Below are positions 45,035-55,148 of a stretch of DNA of 64,000 nt, piece after piece (the stretch's first letter is position 1; each line of letters opens with the position of its first letter). The translations under genes and the position numbers were made by a program. This DNA comes from JACPYM01 sp031423495 (GTDB lineage: Bacteria; Acidobacteriota; Blastocatellia; RBC074): the NCBI GenBank assembly GCA_031423495.1, contig JANPFP010000223.1:1-64000 (forward strand), written 5' to 3'. Below the pieces are notes generated by a model. That model worked only from the letters and a program-made list of their open reading frames with translations, was not told the DNA's origin and did not search any database.

Positions 45035-45862
45035 ATGAGTTTTTCCATCACGCACCCACGCAATCTTTTTCGCTACTTAACGCTGTGCGCCTTGTGCGCC
45101 ACACTTTCAGCTTCGGCCTTCGCACAAATCGAGTTACCTAAAAATCCGAAAGTCGAAGACATCGTCGAACGCGCGATTCTGTTTTATGGCAGCCGTCCGG
45201 TGATAACGGCGATTCAAAAAAACGGACGGCTGCGCGCGAACGTCAAATTCCACACGGCGGACGGCGTGCGCGAAGGCAAGACCTATACGCAATTCACCCG
45301 CAAGCCCAAACTCGTCGAAGACCTGATCTTGCTCGACCTCGAATTGCCCGGCACGCGCTATTTGCTTGGTTTCGACGGCAAGACCACGTGGAGCATCAAC
45401 AACGGCGAAGTGCAGGAACCGAATCCCGACACCGTCAAAGCGTTTCGCACCGCGCACGAACACAGCTATGAAGCCCTGCTGCGTTACAAAGAAAACGAAG
45501 GCAAGCTGGCGCTGCTCGGACAAAATAACCTCGGCACGATGGCGCTCGACATTGTGGAAATGACGCTGCCTTCCGGTGCCAAGACGCGCTACGAAATCAG
45601 CCGTCGCACCGGCCACGTGGTTTATTTGCATTACGAAGAAAAGCCTTCAGAGGCTGCCGAACCGGTGAAATATCGGCTTTACTTCAAAGACTTTCGCAAC
45701 GCACAAAATACGATCTTGCCTTACAGCACGCAGGTTTATGCCGACGGCAAACTCATCGAAGAACGCACCATTGTCGAAGTCGCTTATAACGTACAGATGG
45801 AAGAAAAAATCTTTCAGGTCGAAAACGCGAACAAGTCCGTCGCCGAAGCAACCATTAAGTGA
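45035..45862 (+). CDS. LolA-like secreted protein
   Basis: 275 residues from ATG 45035; an upstream frame to 44969 has no signal peptide at its start. Signal peptide (LTLCALCATLSASAFAQ), then an alpha/beta-barrel-like domain (YLLGFDGKTTWSINNGEV; YEISRRTGHVVYLHYEEK; TILPYSTQVYADGKLI) typical of LolA-fold outer-membrane lipoprotein-sorting-like proteins. Its TGA falls inside the first GTGAAAA-type repeat unit. Function inferred only from fold resemblance. Confidence 0.75.
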   Translation: MSFSITHPRNLFRYLTLCALCATLSASAFAQIELPKNPKVEDIVERAILFYGSRPVITAIQKNGRLRANVKFHTADGVREGKTYTQFTRKPKLVEDLILLDLELPGTRYLLGFDGKTTWSINNGEVQEPNPDTVKAFRTAHEHSYEALLRYKENEGKLALLGQNNLGTMALDIVEMTLPSGAKTRYEISRRTGHVVYLHYEEKPSEAAEPVKYRLYFKDFRNAQNTILPYSTQVYADGKLIEERTIVEVAYNVQMEEKIFQVENANKSVAEATIK

Positions 45863-45946
45863 AAAGCTCCAAACGAAAAGTGAAAAGTGAAAAGTGAAAA
45901 GTTATCTCGCGCGTAACTTTTCACTTTTCACTTTTCACTTTTCACT
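45860..45946. repeat. GTGAAAA heptamer inverted repeat before the histidine kinase
   Basis: About four tandem GTGAAAA units (45875-45904) pair with four TTTTCAC units (45914-45946). The LolA-like stop codon is embedded at the upstream edge and the kinase ATG (45953) follows within seven bases, without a Shine-Dalgarno. Confidence 0.95.
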
Positions 45947-45952
45947 TACCTT

Positions 45953-47809
45953 ATGCCCATTCGTGCCAAACTGGTAATCGTCGTTTTCGTCTTCGCCATC
46001 CTGCCGATGTTTTTGTTGTGGGCACGCTGGCAAGGGACGGCAGTCGGAACGATTACGCGAATGTTGCAGCAAGACGCCGACAGCCGCGCGCGCGAAATTT
46101 CAGCCAACCTCGACCGGCAGCTTAAAGAACACGAATCGCAACTCACAGAACTCGCTAAACAACCAGCGTTGCAAGCGTATGCCCGCGCGCTTGCGCAAAA
46201 TTCGCGCGCACTGCCTGACGGACAATTGCGCGTAACGCTTTCGGCTTTCCTGCTCGCGCATCAGCAACAATACTTGGCGTTCGCCGCGCTCAACCGTGAC
46301 AGCGCGACGCTGTTCAAAATCGAAGCCAAGACCGGCGCGAGCGGCGTCTTGCAGCCTTATTTGATGGATAAAGGTTTCAGCGAAGAAGACAGCCTCGACG
46401 CATCGGCGGCGCTGACCAGCGGCGAAAATTTCGTTTCTGAAATTGCAGCGGGCAATGGCAATCCGTTTTTGTGGGTCGTAGTTCCCTTGCGAAACGAAGC
46501 CAATGACCTCACAGGCGCGTTGGCGGGCAAGCTCTCGGTGAATGAATTGCTGACCGCTGCCGTCGGGCCGCGCAGCCAACCGATTACTGATTTGAAAGCG
46601 CCCGCGCGCCAGTTGTGGCGTCAGACTTTAGTGCTGAGTCCGTCAGGCACTGTGCTTTACGCGGCAGATGTGACCAAACAAGGACGCAATTACTCCGAAG
46701 CCGAAGCCTTCGCCAAGTTTCAGCGTCCGTTCGCGGCTTTGTTGCGCGGCGAAGAGCAAGACCGCAGTTGGAATGATTGGCTGATGCATCATCGCGCGCG
46801 CGTGGCGACACCGAAACTGGCGATCATTGCGCTCGAACAATACGATCAAGCCATCAGCGGGTTGGAATACGACGCGATGATTATGTTTTTGCTCACGCTG
46901 GTGCTGGCGGTGGTGGCTACGCTGACGCTCTATTACCTCATCAGCAACATCACGCAATCCATCCGCCGCGTGACCACGGGCGCGCAAGCCATTGCCTCCG
47001 GTGATTTGAACCACCAGATCAACGTCAAGACCAACGACGAAACCCGCGTCTTGGCGCACGCCTTCAACCGCATGGCCGCGAAGTTGCGCGAAATGATTAA
47101 GAAAGAAGGCGAGCAGAAACAGTTCGAATCGTTCGCGCGCTTGTCAGCCGTACTCACGCACGACCTGAAAAACCAAATCCTCTCGCTGTCATTGCTGGTG
47201 TCGAACATGGAAAAGAAGTTCAACCGCGAAGGCTTTCGCGAAGACGCCATGCGTACGCTGTCAGACACCGTAGACAACCTGCAAAACCTCGTCGCCAAAC
47301 TCTCTGACCCGCGTACGCCGACCAAGCGGGTACGCGAACGCGCCAACCTCACCCATCTGGTCGAACGCGCCTTGCACCGCACCGCGCAACAAGCCTCCGG
47401 GCAATATCAGGTGACGGCGAAACTCACGCCCAACGTCACCGCAATAGCGGACGGCAAAGCCATTGAGCGCGTCGTCGAAAACCTCATCATCAACGCCCTC
47501 GAAGCCATGCCCAACGGCGGACAGCTTTTCGTGCTGACCAATATCGAAAACCAAAACGCAATCATTTCCGTCACCGACACCGGGCGCGGCATGACCGAAG
47601 AGTTCAAACGTACGCGCCTGTTTCAGCCCTTTGCGACTACGAAAAAGAAAGGCATCGGCCTCGGCCTGTATTCCTGCCGCGAAATCATCGAACAACACGG
47701 CGGTCGCATCGAAGTCACCAGCGAAGTCAACGTCGGCACCGAGTTCCGCGTCGTGTTGCCGCTGATGGGTGCTGAGACGGAACAAGCAATGACAGTGCGA
47801 AAAGTGTGA
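45953..47809 (+). CDS. Membrane sensor histidine kinase with HAMP domain
   Basis: 618 residues. Two membrane helices (about 7-25 and 303-328) enclose a periplasmic sensor (30-300). HAMP (about 325-380) leads to a coiled coil, an H-box with His403 (LTHDLKNQ) and a GHKL ATPase: ENLIINALEAM (N box), VTDTGRGM (G1) and TTKKKGIGLGL (G2). The HDLKN type resembles PrsK/NtrB-like kinases. No response regulator is adjacent. Its 3' end (47721-47785) is duplicated at 51416-51480. Confidence 0.92.
   Translation: MPIRAKLVIVVFVFAILPMFLLWARWQGTAVGTITRMLQQDADSRAREISANLDRQLKEHESQLTELAKQPALQAYARALAQNSRALPDGQLRVTLSAFLLAHQQQYLAFAALNRDSATLFKIEAKTGASGVLQPYLMDKGFSEEDSLDASAALTSGENFVSEIAAGNGNPFLWVVVPLRNEANDLTGALAGKLSVNELLTAAVGPRSQPITDLKAPARQLWRQTLVLSPSGTVLYAADVTKQGRNYSEAEAFAKFQRPFAALLRGEEQDRSWNDWLMHHRARVATPKLAIIALEQYDQAISGLEYDAMIMFLLTLVLAVVATLTLYYLISNITQSIRRVTTGAQAIASGDLNHQINVKTNDETRVLAHAFNRMAAKLREMIKKEGEQKQFESFARLSAVLTHDLKNQILSLSLLVSNMEKKFNREGFREDAMRTLSDTVDNLQNLVAKLSDPRTPTKRVRERANLTHLVERALHRTAQQASGQYQVTAKLTPNVTAIADGKAIERVVENLIINALEAMPNGGQLFVLTNIENQNAIISVTDTGRGMTEEFKRTRLFQPFATTKKKGIGLGLYSCREIIEQHGGRIEVTSEVNVGTEFRVVLPLMGAETEQAMTVRKV
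47721..47785. repeat. Direct repeat, left copy (3' end of histidine kinase gene)
   Basis: This segment, coding VNVGTEFRVVLPLMGAE, recurs at 51416-51480 with roughly 86% identity by eye. The two copies bracket the HigBA and STAND genes. Confidence 0.7.
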
Positions 47810-47841
47810 GCGGGACGAAATGATTTGTGTTGGTTGAATTG

Positions 47842-47883
47842 GAAAGGTGGATTAACGAGCGTTACAACATCCGCCTTTCTTTA
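47842..47883 (+). terminator. Probable terminator of the histidine kinase gene
   Basis: An 11-bp stem (GAAAGGTGGAT with ATCCGCCTTTC, one G-U pair) around a 16-base loop is followed by TTTA. It sits 33 bases after the stop. Confidence 0.5.
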
Positions 47884-47938
47884 GCTTGTCCAGCGTTCGC
47901 AATAATGCGAATATGCCGAGCCAGTGGGGGAATACTGA

Positions 47939-48313
47939 ATGCCGCAAACCGACATCATTGTTTTTCAGGATGAAGATGGAAGTGCTCCTTTTTGGGAATG
48001 GGTGGATGAATTGCCAGTTAAAGCGCAAGACAAAATCCGCGTGCGGTTGGAACGGTTAGCGCAACTCGGCCATGAGTTACGTCGCCCGGAAGCGGATTAC
48101 CTGCGTGATGAGATTTACGAATTGCGCATTGGTTTGCGCGGTATCAATTACCGCATCCTGTATTTCTTTCACGGCACTGTGGCGGCAGTACTCTCGCATG
48201 GCATTGTGAAGGAGCGGGCTGTCCCGCCTAAGGAAATTGATTTGGCAGTCAGACGGAAACGGCAATTCATTGCCAACCCAGACCGCCATTCGCACGGAGA
48301 ACAACCAAGATGA
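47939..48313 (+). CDS. higB: HigB-type toxin (Gp49-like/RelE superfamily)
   Basis: 124 residues after a GGGGGA site. The chain (FWEWVDELPVKAQDKIRVRLERL; DEIYELRIGLRGINYRILYFF; VLSHGIVKE) matches phage-derived Gp49-like/HigB mRNA-cleaving toxins. It overlaps the antitoxin gene by four bases (ATGA). Toxin before antitoxin is the normal HigBA order. The C-terminal 25 residues are basic. Confidence 0.9.
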   Translation: MPQTDIIVFQDEDGSAPFWEWVDELPVKAQDKIRVRLERLAQLGHELRRPEADYLRDEIYELRIGLRGINYRILYFFHGTVAAVLSHGIVKERAVPPKEIDLAVRRKRQFIANPDRHSHGEQPR

Positions 48314-48636
48314 CTGAGAAGAAAAAGATCACCGACGCCTTGGCGATCATGCATCGCCGCTATTACGAAGGCAGACCGGAGCGCCTGGCTGGTTTAGAAG
48401 AAGCGCGTCTCAACGATTCGGTCGCGCGGAAAATTTTAGCGTTGCGTGAAAAGGCCGGACTTTCCCAACGGCAACTTGCTCAAATGATCGGCACGACAGC
48501 TTCGGTAATCTGCCGGTTGGAAAATGCCGATTATGAAGGGCATTCGGTGGCAATGCTCAACCGTATTGCGGCTGCGCTCAACCAACGGTTAGAAATTCGG
48601 TTTGTGCCTTTGCGTAAAGAGAGCAAGGCTGCTTGA
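48310..48636 (+). CDS. higA: HigA-type antitoxin, XRE helix-turn-helix
   Basis: 108 residues. The helix-turn-helix (about 42-93) is clear: LREKAGLSQRQLAQMIGTTASVICRLENADYEGHS. It would bind HigB and repress the pair's promoter. It overlaps higB and is followed by a gene-less, repeat-rich stretch. Confidence 0.9.
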   Translation: MTEKKKITDALAIMHRRYYEGRPERLAGLEEARLNDSVARKILALREKAGLSQRQLAQMIGTTASVICRLENADYEGHSVAMLNRIAAALNQRLEIRFVPLRKESKAA

Positions 48637-49021
48637 TAAAACCGAAACGCTGCGGCTTCTTCTTCAGCCTGCTTTAGCGGGCTTTCCCGCAGGGCGGTTA
48701 GGCCAGTCCGTTAAGGGCTGGTAAAGGAACCGCAGTTTTTGCGAGGGCGCTTTAGCGTCCTTACGCAATGGGCTTCAGCCGTGATGCATTTGGCTAAAGC
48801 CGCTGCCAGAGAGCCACGTTCAAACGGGCTAAAATCAATCGCCGCCTCGTTACCAGCCGTAAAGCGGCTGGCCTATTTGCCCGGCGGGAAAGACCGATGA
48901 ATCGGCCTGCGGAATGACGGCCCAGCAAAACCTATCTGCAAAATTATGAGTTACGAAATCGCCCAACAACACAGCGCCGCCCAATAACATTTAGGCGGAT
49001 GCTCATTCACCACAAATAACT
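48637..49021. other. Repeat-rich intergenic stretch with CTTTAG-core palindromes
   Basis: No gene is visible. Short palindromes with a CTTTAG/CTAAAG core recur (GGCGCTTTAGCGTCC about 48747, GGCTAAAGCC about 48792, GGCTTCAGCC about 48771), and CCAGCCG, five bases, CGGCTGG makes a perfect hairpin at 48853-48871. It resembles a cluster of degenerate REP-like elements. Confidence 0.6.
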
Positions 49022-51331
49022 ATGGCTTCGATCAGAGAAAAGACTCAGCAACATCCGAGCGTGACTGAAATGTCGCGTGCCTTGCAGCATTTCACCAATC
49101 GCAAAGGTTCGATCCGGCGTTTTGCCGAATACTTGCACGGAGCGCCGCGTGTGCAAATTTTGTACTTTCACGGCGATGGCGGAAACGGCAAGTCGCTGTT
49201 GTTGCGCCACCTGCGCCAAATTTGCGCCAGACAGGTTGAAGCCGACAGTTGGGCCTATCTGCAAACCTTGCCCGACGAAGATTTTCGTTCCCAATTTGAG
49301 CAGGCCGAAAACGCAGTGGCTATCCCGACGGCGTTGCTGGATTTTGCCGACCGGCGCGAGCGCGTGGCCTTTGACGCTTGTCTGAGTTTGCGGCGGCAGT
49401 TGGCGGGCAAAGGCTTGCGCTTTGCCGTCTTCGATTACGCCTGCCTGTTGTATTTGCGCAACCGCAATGAACTGACGCCCGAACGCATCAAGCAAATGTT
49501 CCCCGACCAAGAAATTGATTTCCTCAAAGAAGTCATTGAAATGATCAGCCATGCGCCGGTGCCGGGGCTGGGTTTGGGCAAAGCCGCCTTGGGCCTATTC
49601 AACAAACGGTTGGGTGAACGGTTCACGCTTTATTGGCAGCGGCGCGGCATTGATGAAGCCGAACTCGAACGTTTGCACGCGCTCGACCCTGAGCGCGAGT
49701 TGTATGACCAGTTGCCGCTGCTGTTGGCGCGTGACTTGAACGCCTCGCTGGCGCTGCCCGGTGCGCCATCGCGGGTGGCTTTGTTTTTCGATACGCACGA
49801 AGCCTTTTGGGAAGTCGAAGAGCGGCGGCGGGGCGGCGATAAACGTTTTGAGAATGATCGCTGGTTGCGGCAATTGTTGCTCGAACTTGATTTCGCCCAC
49901 GGATTGGTCGCCGTCGTCGCCGGACGCGAAACGCCGAATTGGGCTGACGCGCCGCTCGACACGATTCCCGCTGATTTCGTAGAGGGTTATCTGGTCGGTT
50001 GTTTGCGGCGTCACGACGCGGCTGATTATTTGACCAGCGTGGGCGTCAACGACGAAACCTTGCAAGCGGCGTTGCTTGATTACGCCGAACAGGAACCGGG
50101 CAAGGTGCATCCTTATTACCTCGGCCTTTGTGCTGACGTGGCGCTGGCCGCTCAGGCACGCAACGTGACGCTCACGGCGGCTGAATTCAAAGGCGTGCCG
50201 AGCCTGTCCCAGAAAGGCGAAATCTTGCTGGGTCGTTTGCAACGTTACGTGACTGACGGAGTACGCGATGCCCTCGCGCCGCTGTGCGCCTGTCGTTCGT
50301 TTGATTACGAACTCTTTAAGCGTCTGATGAGTGCGCTCGATCTCAACGCGACCAAAACCGATTTCGATCATCTCACCGAATTCTCGTTCGTTTGGCAGGC
50401 CGAAACCGCCGGACGCTATCGCTTACACGACTTGATGCGGCGGTTGGCCTTTGAGCGCGACGACCCGGAGACGCGCCGCGCGCATGAGGCGTTGGTCGTT
50501 TATTACGCCGAACGCGCCGACGCCGGTGACGTGACGGCGGTTGCCGCTCGCGCCTATCACCTCAATCGGTTGGAACCTGACGAGGGCGTGAAAGAATGGG
50601 TTGCCGCGATGGATGAAGCGTTGCGTCTCAGCCGTTATGACACCTGTCGCGCGCTCTTGACGGTGCGCAACGAATTGATTTTGCCGGATGATTTCGCCCT
50701 CGGATGGGTCAGTCAGACGGAAGGCAAGTTTTACGCGACGCTGGCCCAGCACGAGCTGGCGCGTGATAACTATCTCGAAGCGATTGCCGCGTATGGCGAA
50801 GCGTTGCGGCGCGCGCCTGATGACGTGGCGGCGCACAATAATCAGGGGAATGCGCTGATGAGGTTAGGCGAATTGCAAGCGAGGTTGTCGCAATACGAGG
50901 CTGCCCAAGCGAGTTACGGTCAGGCCATTGCGGCGTATGGCGAAGCGTTGCGGCGCGCGCCTGATTACGTGGAGGCGCACAACAATCAGGGGAATGCGTT
51001 GCTGAGTCTGGGCGAATTGCAAGCGAGACTTAAGCAACATGAGGCGGCACAGGCGAGTTATCGTCAGGCGATTGCGTCGTATGGCGAAGCGCTGCGACGC
51101 GCGCCTGATTACGTGAAAGCGCACAACAATCAGGGGAAGGCCTTTGGGCGGATGGCTCAGTTGCTGGCAAGCAACGGGCAAACAGAACCCGCAAAGCGAG
51201 CATTGATAAGTATGGCTGAATCATTTGCCCATTCATTGCGGGTCGCGCCGAATCAACCAAAGGTACGTGAATTGTATGAGCAATCGCAGGCAGTACTGAC
51301 GCAGGATGATGAAGCAGACACATCTGAGTAA
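49022..51331 (+). CDS. STAND-type NTPase with C-terminal TPR repeats
   Basis: 769 residues. Walker A is HGDGGNGKSLL (about 50-60) and Walker B ALFFDTHE (about 254-261); a winged-helix-like region follows near 430-490 (FVWQAETAGRYRLHDLMRRLAF). The C terminus has TPRs, three of them near-identical 48-residue units from residue 588 (YGEALRRAPD, HNNQGNAL). No enzymatic effector domain is visible at either end. STAND/NACHT-like ATPases with repeat sensors act in signalling and often in antiphage defence; its place next to a toxin-antitoxin and between direct repeats fits an accessory, possibly defensive, gene. Function unproven. Confidence 0.82.
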   Translation: MASIREKTQQHPSVTEMSRALQHFTNRKGSIRRFAEYLHGAPRVQILYFHGDGGNGKSLLLRHLRQICARQVEADSWAYLQTLPDEDFRSQFEQAENAVAIPTALLDFADRRERVAFDACLSLRRQLAGKGLRFAVFDYACLLYLRNRNELTPERIKQMFPDQEIDFLKEVIEMISHAPVPGLGLGKAALGLFNKRLGERFTLYWQRRGIDEAELERLHALDPERELYDQLPLLLARDLNASLALPGAPSRVALFFDTHEAFWEVEERRRGGDKRFENDRWLRQLLLELDFAHGLVAVVAGRETPNWADAPLDTIPADFVEGYLVGCLRRHDAADYLTSVGVNDETLQAALLDYAEQEPGKVHPYYLGLCADVALAAQARNVTLTAAEFKGVPSLSQKGEILLGRLQRYVTDGVRDALAPLCACRSFDYELFKRLMSALDLNATKTDFDHLTEFSFVWQAETAGRYRLHDLMRRLAFERDDPETRRAHEALVVYYAERADAGDVTAVAARAYHLNRLEPDEGVKEWVAAMDEALRLSRYDTCRALLTVRNELILPDDFALGWVSQTEGKFYATLAQHELARDNYLEAIAAYGEALRRAPDDVAAHNNQGNALMRLGELQARLSQYEAAQASYGQAIAAYGEALRRAPDYVEAHNNQGNALLSLGELQARLKQHEAAQASYRQAIASYGEALRRAPDYVKAHNNQGKAFGRMAQLLASNGQTEPAKRALISMAESFAHSLRVAPNQPKVRELYEQSQAVLTQDDEADTSE
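50783..51150 (+). repeat. 144-bp tandem repeats coding TPR units
   Basis: Units begin at 50783, 50927 and 51071, exactly 144 bases (48 codons) apart. The first two are nearly identical at DNA level; the third diverges after about 75 bases. This indicates recent duplication or slippage. Confidence 0.92.
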
Positions 51332-51415
51332 GTTGGGCTGACGCGAGGACGAGCAATACCGTGACCGCTGACGCATTCATCCCCAGGCGGGCTGTCACTA
51401 CGGCCTTGCCGAATT

Positions 51416-51508
51416 GCGAACTCAACGTCGGAACTGAGTTGCTGCGTCGTATTGCCGTTGATGGGGGCTGAGAATGAAACGCAGGCTCTGGCCGTCAGCG
51501 TTCGCTAA
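51416..51508 (+). pseudogene. Displaced 3' fragment of a histidine kinase gene
   Basis: 51416-51480 matches the histidine kinase 3' end at 47721-47785 with one inserted base that breaks the frame. After the insertion the frame reads LMGAENETQALAVSVR and stops at 51506-51508, similar to the kinase's own ending LMGAETEQAMTVRKV. It has no start or upstream domains. It marks the right side of the HigBA-STAND segment. Confidence 0.6.
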
Positions 51509-51583
51509 ACCGCGTTGCCGTTTTCAGAAAAGCCGCGTTACACTGCCCGCGTTCTCGTCACCGTTTTCGAGGAGGTAGCTCTT

Positions 51584-52309
51584 ATGCAAGAAGCCCGCGC
51601 CCTACAACCTGTTCCTATCAATCCGTTTTCACCCGAAGCGATCATGCGTCAATACGGCCTGACCACATTGCCCACGCAGGACGAATTGCCTTACAGCGAC
51701 GGAGAGCCTATGGAAACCAACTACCACGTTTTGCAAATGTACCTGTTGATTGAAACGCTTAATTTGCACTGGCAGCAACGCGACGATGTGTTTGTCGGCG
51801 GCAACATGTTCGTTTATTTCAGCCCTACGCAATCGCGCACCGAAGATTATCGCGGCCCTGATTTTTTCGTCGTGCAAGGCGTCAAGTACCGCAAGCGTAA
51901 TAGCTGGGTGGTGTGGGAAGAGGGCGGGAAAGCGCCTGATCTGGTGATCGAATTGCTTTCTGATACGACCGCGCACAAAGACCGCAATGAAAAGAAACTG
52001 ATCTATCAAGACAAGCTGCAAGTGCCGGAGTATTTTTTATTCGATCCGCTCAACGGCGACCTCGAAGGCTTTCGGTTACGTGATCGGATTTATCAACCCA
52101 TCCAACCTGATGAACGAGGCCGTTTGATCAGCGAGCAATGCCAGTTGGCGCTGACACGTTGGGAAGGTGTTTTCAGCAAAATACCTTCCCAATGGTTGCG
52201 TTGGGAAACATTGGACGGAAAGCTGTTAGTGACGGGCGAAGAACGCGCAGCAGCACTTGAGGCCAAACTCGCGCAATACCAAGAGAAATTCGGCACCTTG
52301 CCGGAATAA
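51584..52309 (+). CDS. Uma2 family protein with C-terminal extension
   Basis: 241 residues from ATG 51584, with GAGGAGG just upstream; an earlier frame start at 51515 is unsupported. The Uma2 core has YRGPDFFVV (Asp) and APDLVIELLSDTTAHKDRNEKK (Glu and Lys), then VPEYFLFDP. A Glu/Ala-rich helix closes the chain. Putative nuclease fold; no demonstrated role. It lies just beyond the displaced kinase fragment. Confidence 0.87.
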   Translation: MQEARALQPVPINPFSPEAIMRQYGLTTLPTQDELPYSDGEPMETNYHVLQMYLLIETLNLHWQQRDDVFVGGNMFVYFSPTQSRTEDYRGPDFFVVQGVKYRKRNSWVVWEEGGKAPDLVIELLSDTTAHKDRNEKKLIYQDKLQVPEYFLFDPLNGDLEGFRLRDRIYQPIQPDERGRLISEQCQLALTRWEGVFSKIPSQWLRWETLDGKLLVTGEERAAALEAKLAQYQEKFGTLPE

Positions 52310-52310
52310 G

Positions 52311-54281
<1,971 letters not shown>

Positions 54282-54502
54282 GGGGAACTCCTCAGCTTCG
54301 ATGGATGGGGAAAGACAAACCGTTCGGGTAGTAACACAAACAGAACAGGTAGTGGATGAACAACGCGGCAAGTTTGGCGCAAACCGTCCGGTCTTTCAAT
54401 GACAGGCTTTATCGCTTGTGTTTTCAATAGCTTGCGCAGTTTTTTCAAAGCCGCTCCAACTCGTGGCACGCGCCTTGAAGTATAGCCTCCCGTAAGCGGA
54501 AC

Positions 54503-54690
54503 GGTGAGGGCGGCGAAAACAGAAGGCGTTAAAGCTGGTGGAAAGACCGCAGGGGAGTGACGCCAACTGCAACTCGCAACCCAAACCGTTCCGCAGACAA
54601 ATGCAGTTAAAACTTTCACGACAGGTGAGTGCGGCGAAGGGTTCGGTGACAGCAGGCGTTTTGCTGGTGGAAACCGCAGGGGAGTGACGC
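54503..54690. repeat. Approximate direct repeat upstream of the sigma54 activator
   Basis: 54503-54563 and 54624-54690 both open GGTGAG, contain GGCGTT and CTGGTGG, and end CCGCAGGGGAGTGACGC. Similarity is about 75-80% with small gaps. Confidence 0.7.
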
Positions 54691-54813
54691 TTTCTGAATC
54701 CGCGTCTTCGTCGCATTCGCTTTCGTGATAAGTGATCTAGCTTTGCTGAGATAAATTTACTGACTGACTGACTGATTAAGATTTTTGACGAGCAGGAGAC
54801 GAGATTGATTCCC

Positions 54814-54891
54814 CACAAGCCCTCAGTCGGAACGGACGGGGGCAGGGCTACGTGATAAGCCCTGCCCCGCTCTCACCGAGCAGGGCTTGTG
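54814..54891. repeat. Nested inverted repeats (AGCCCTGCCCC hairpin)
   Basis: An inner hairpin at 54839-54868 (11-bp stem, 8-base loop) lies inside outer arms CACAAGCCCT (54814-54823) and AGGGCTTGTG (54882-54891). No T-run follows. Confidence 0.8.
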
Positions 54892-55109
54892 AAAGAGTTT
54901 AAGGACGCACGCGATGAAAACCCTATGAAAAATGGATATGCCGCACAATTGAATTGGCGCTTGAGTTTGTTAGTCATCGTCGTCGCAGTGCGCGTGATGC
55001 AGCTTTTGACGTAGTTGAGGCTGCCCTGAAAGAGTTTCTTCGATCCCTTTGATGTTAGGTGCCGAAAGGCACGGTGTTTCTCCTTCCCTATAACCCATTG
55101 GCTCCACTC

Positions 55110-55137
55110 AGGCAGGTCACGCGACCTGCCTTTTTTT
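55110..55137 (+). terminator. Strong intrinsic terminator, plus strand
   Basis: A perfect 9-bp stem AGGCAGGTC/GACCTGCCT with a four-base loop is followed by seven T residues. The neighbouring genes are on the minus strand, so in gene direction the T-run precedes the stem. It ends an unannotated plus-strand transcript or blocks antisense reading. Confidence 0.75.
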
Positions 55138-55148
55138 ATTCAGCTTTT

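Larger units (their letters stand above)
54282..55148. other. 867-base intergenic region
   Basis: No convincing gene. It holds an approximate direct repeat (54503-54563 and 54624-54690), a TGAC microsatellite near 54763, a nested hairpin (54814-54891) and a strong plus-strand terminator at 55110-55137 that has no annotated upstream plus-strand gene. A 29-codon hydrophobic frame at 54925-55014 lacks a ribosome-binding site. Confidence 0.6.

Noticed and set aside
54763..54776. TGAC microsatellite
   Set aside because: Only about three to four units and no link to a gene; too short to interpret.
54396..54818. 140-codon minus-strand frame upstream of the sigma54 activator
   Set aside because: Cys/Ser/Arg-rich, no ribosome-binding site, and it translates the direct repeat in unrelated ways; likely non-coding.
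54925..55014. 29-codon hydrophobic ORF
   Set aside because: No ribosome-binding site or family; kept only as one explanation for the orphan terminator.
55066..55081. Sigma54 promoter (GGCACG-type -24)
   Set aside because: The -12 GC element is missing at the required spacing.
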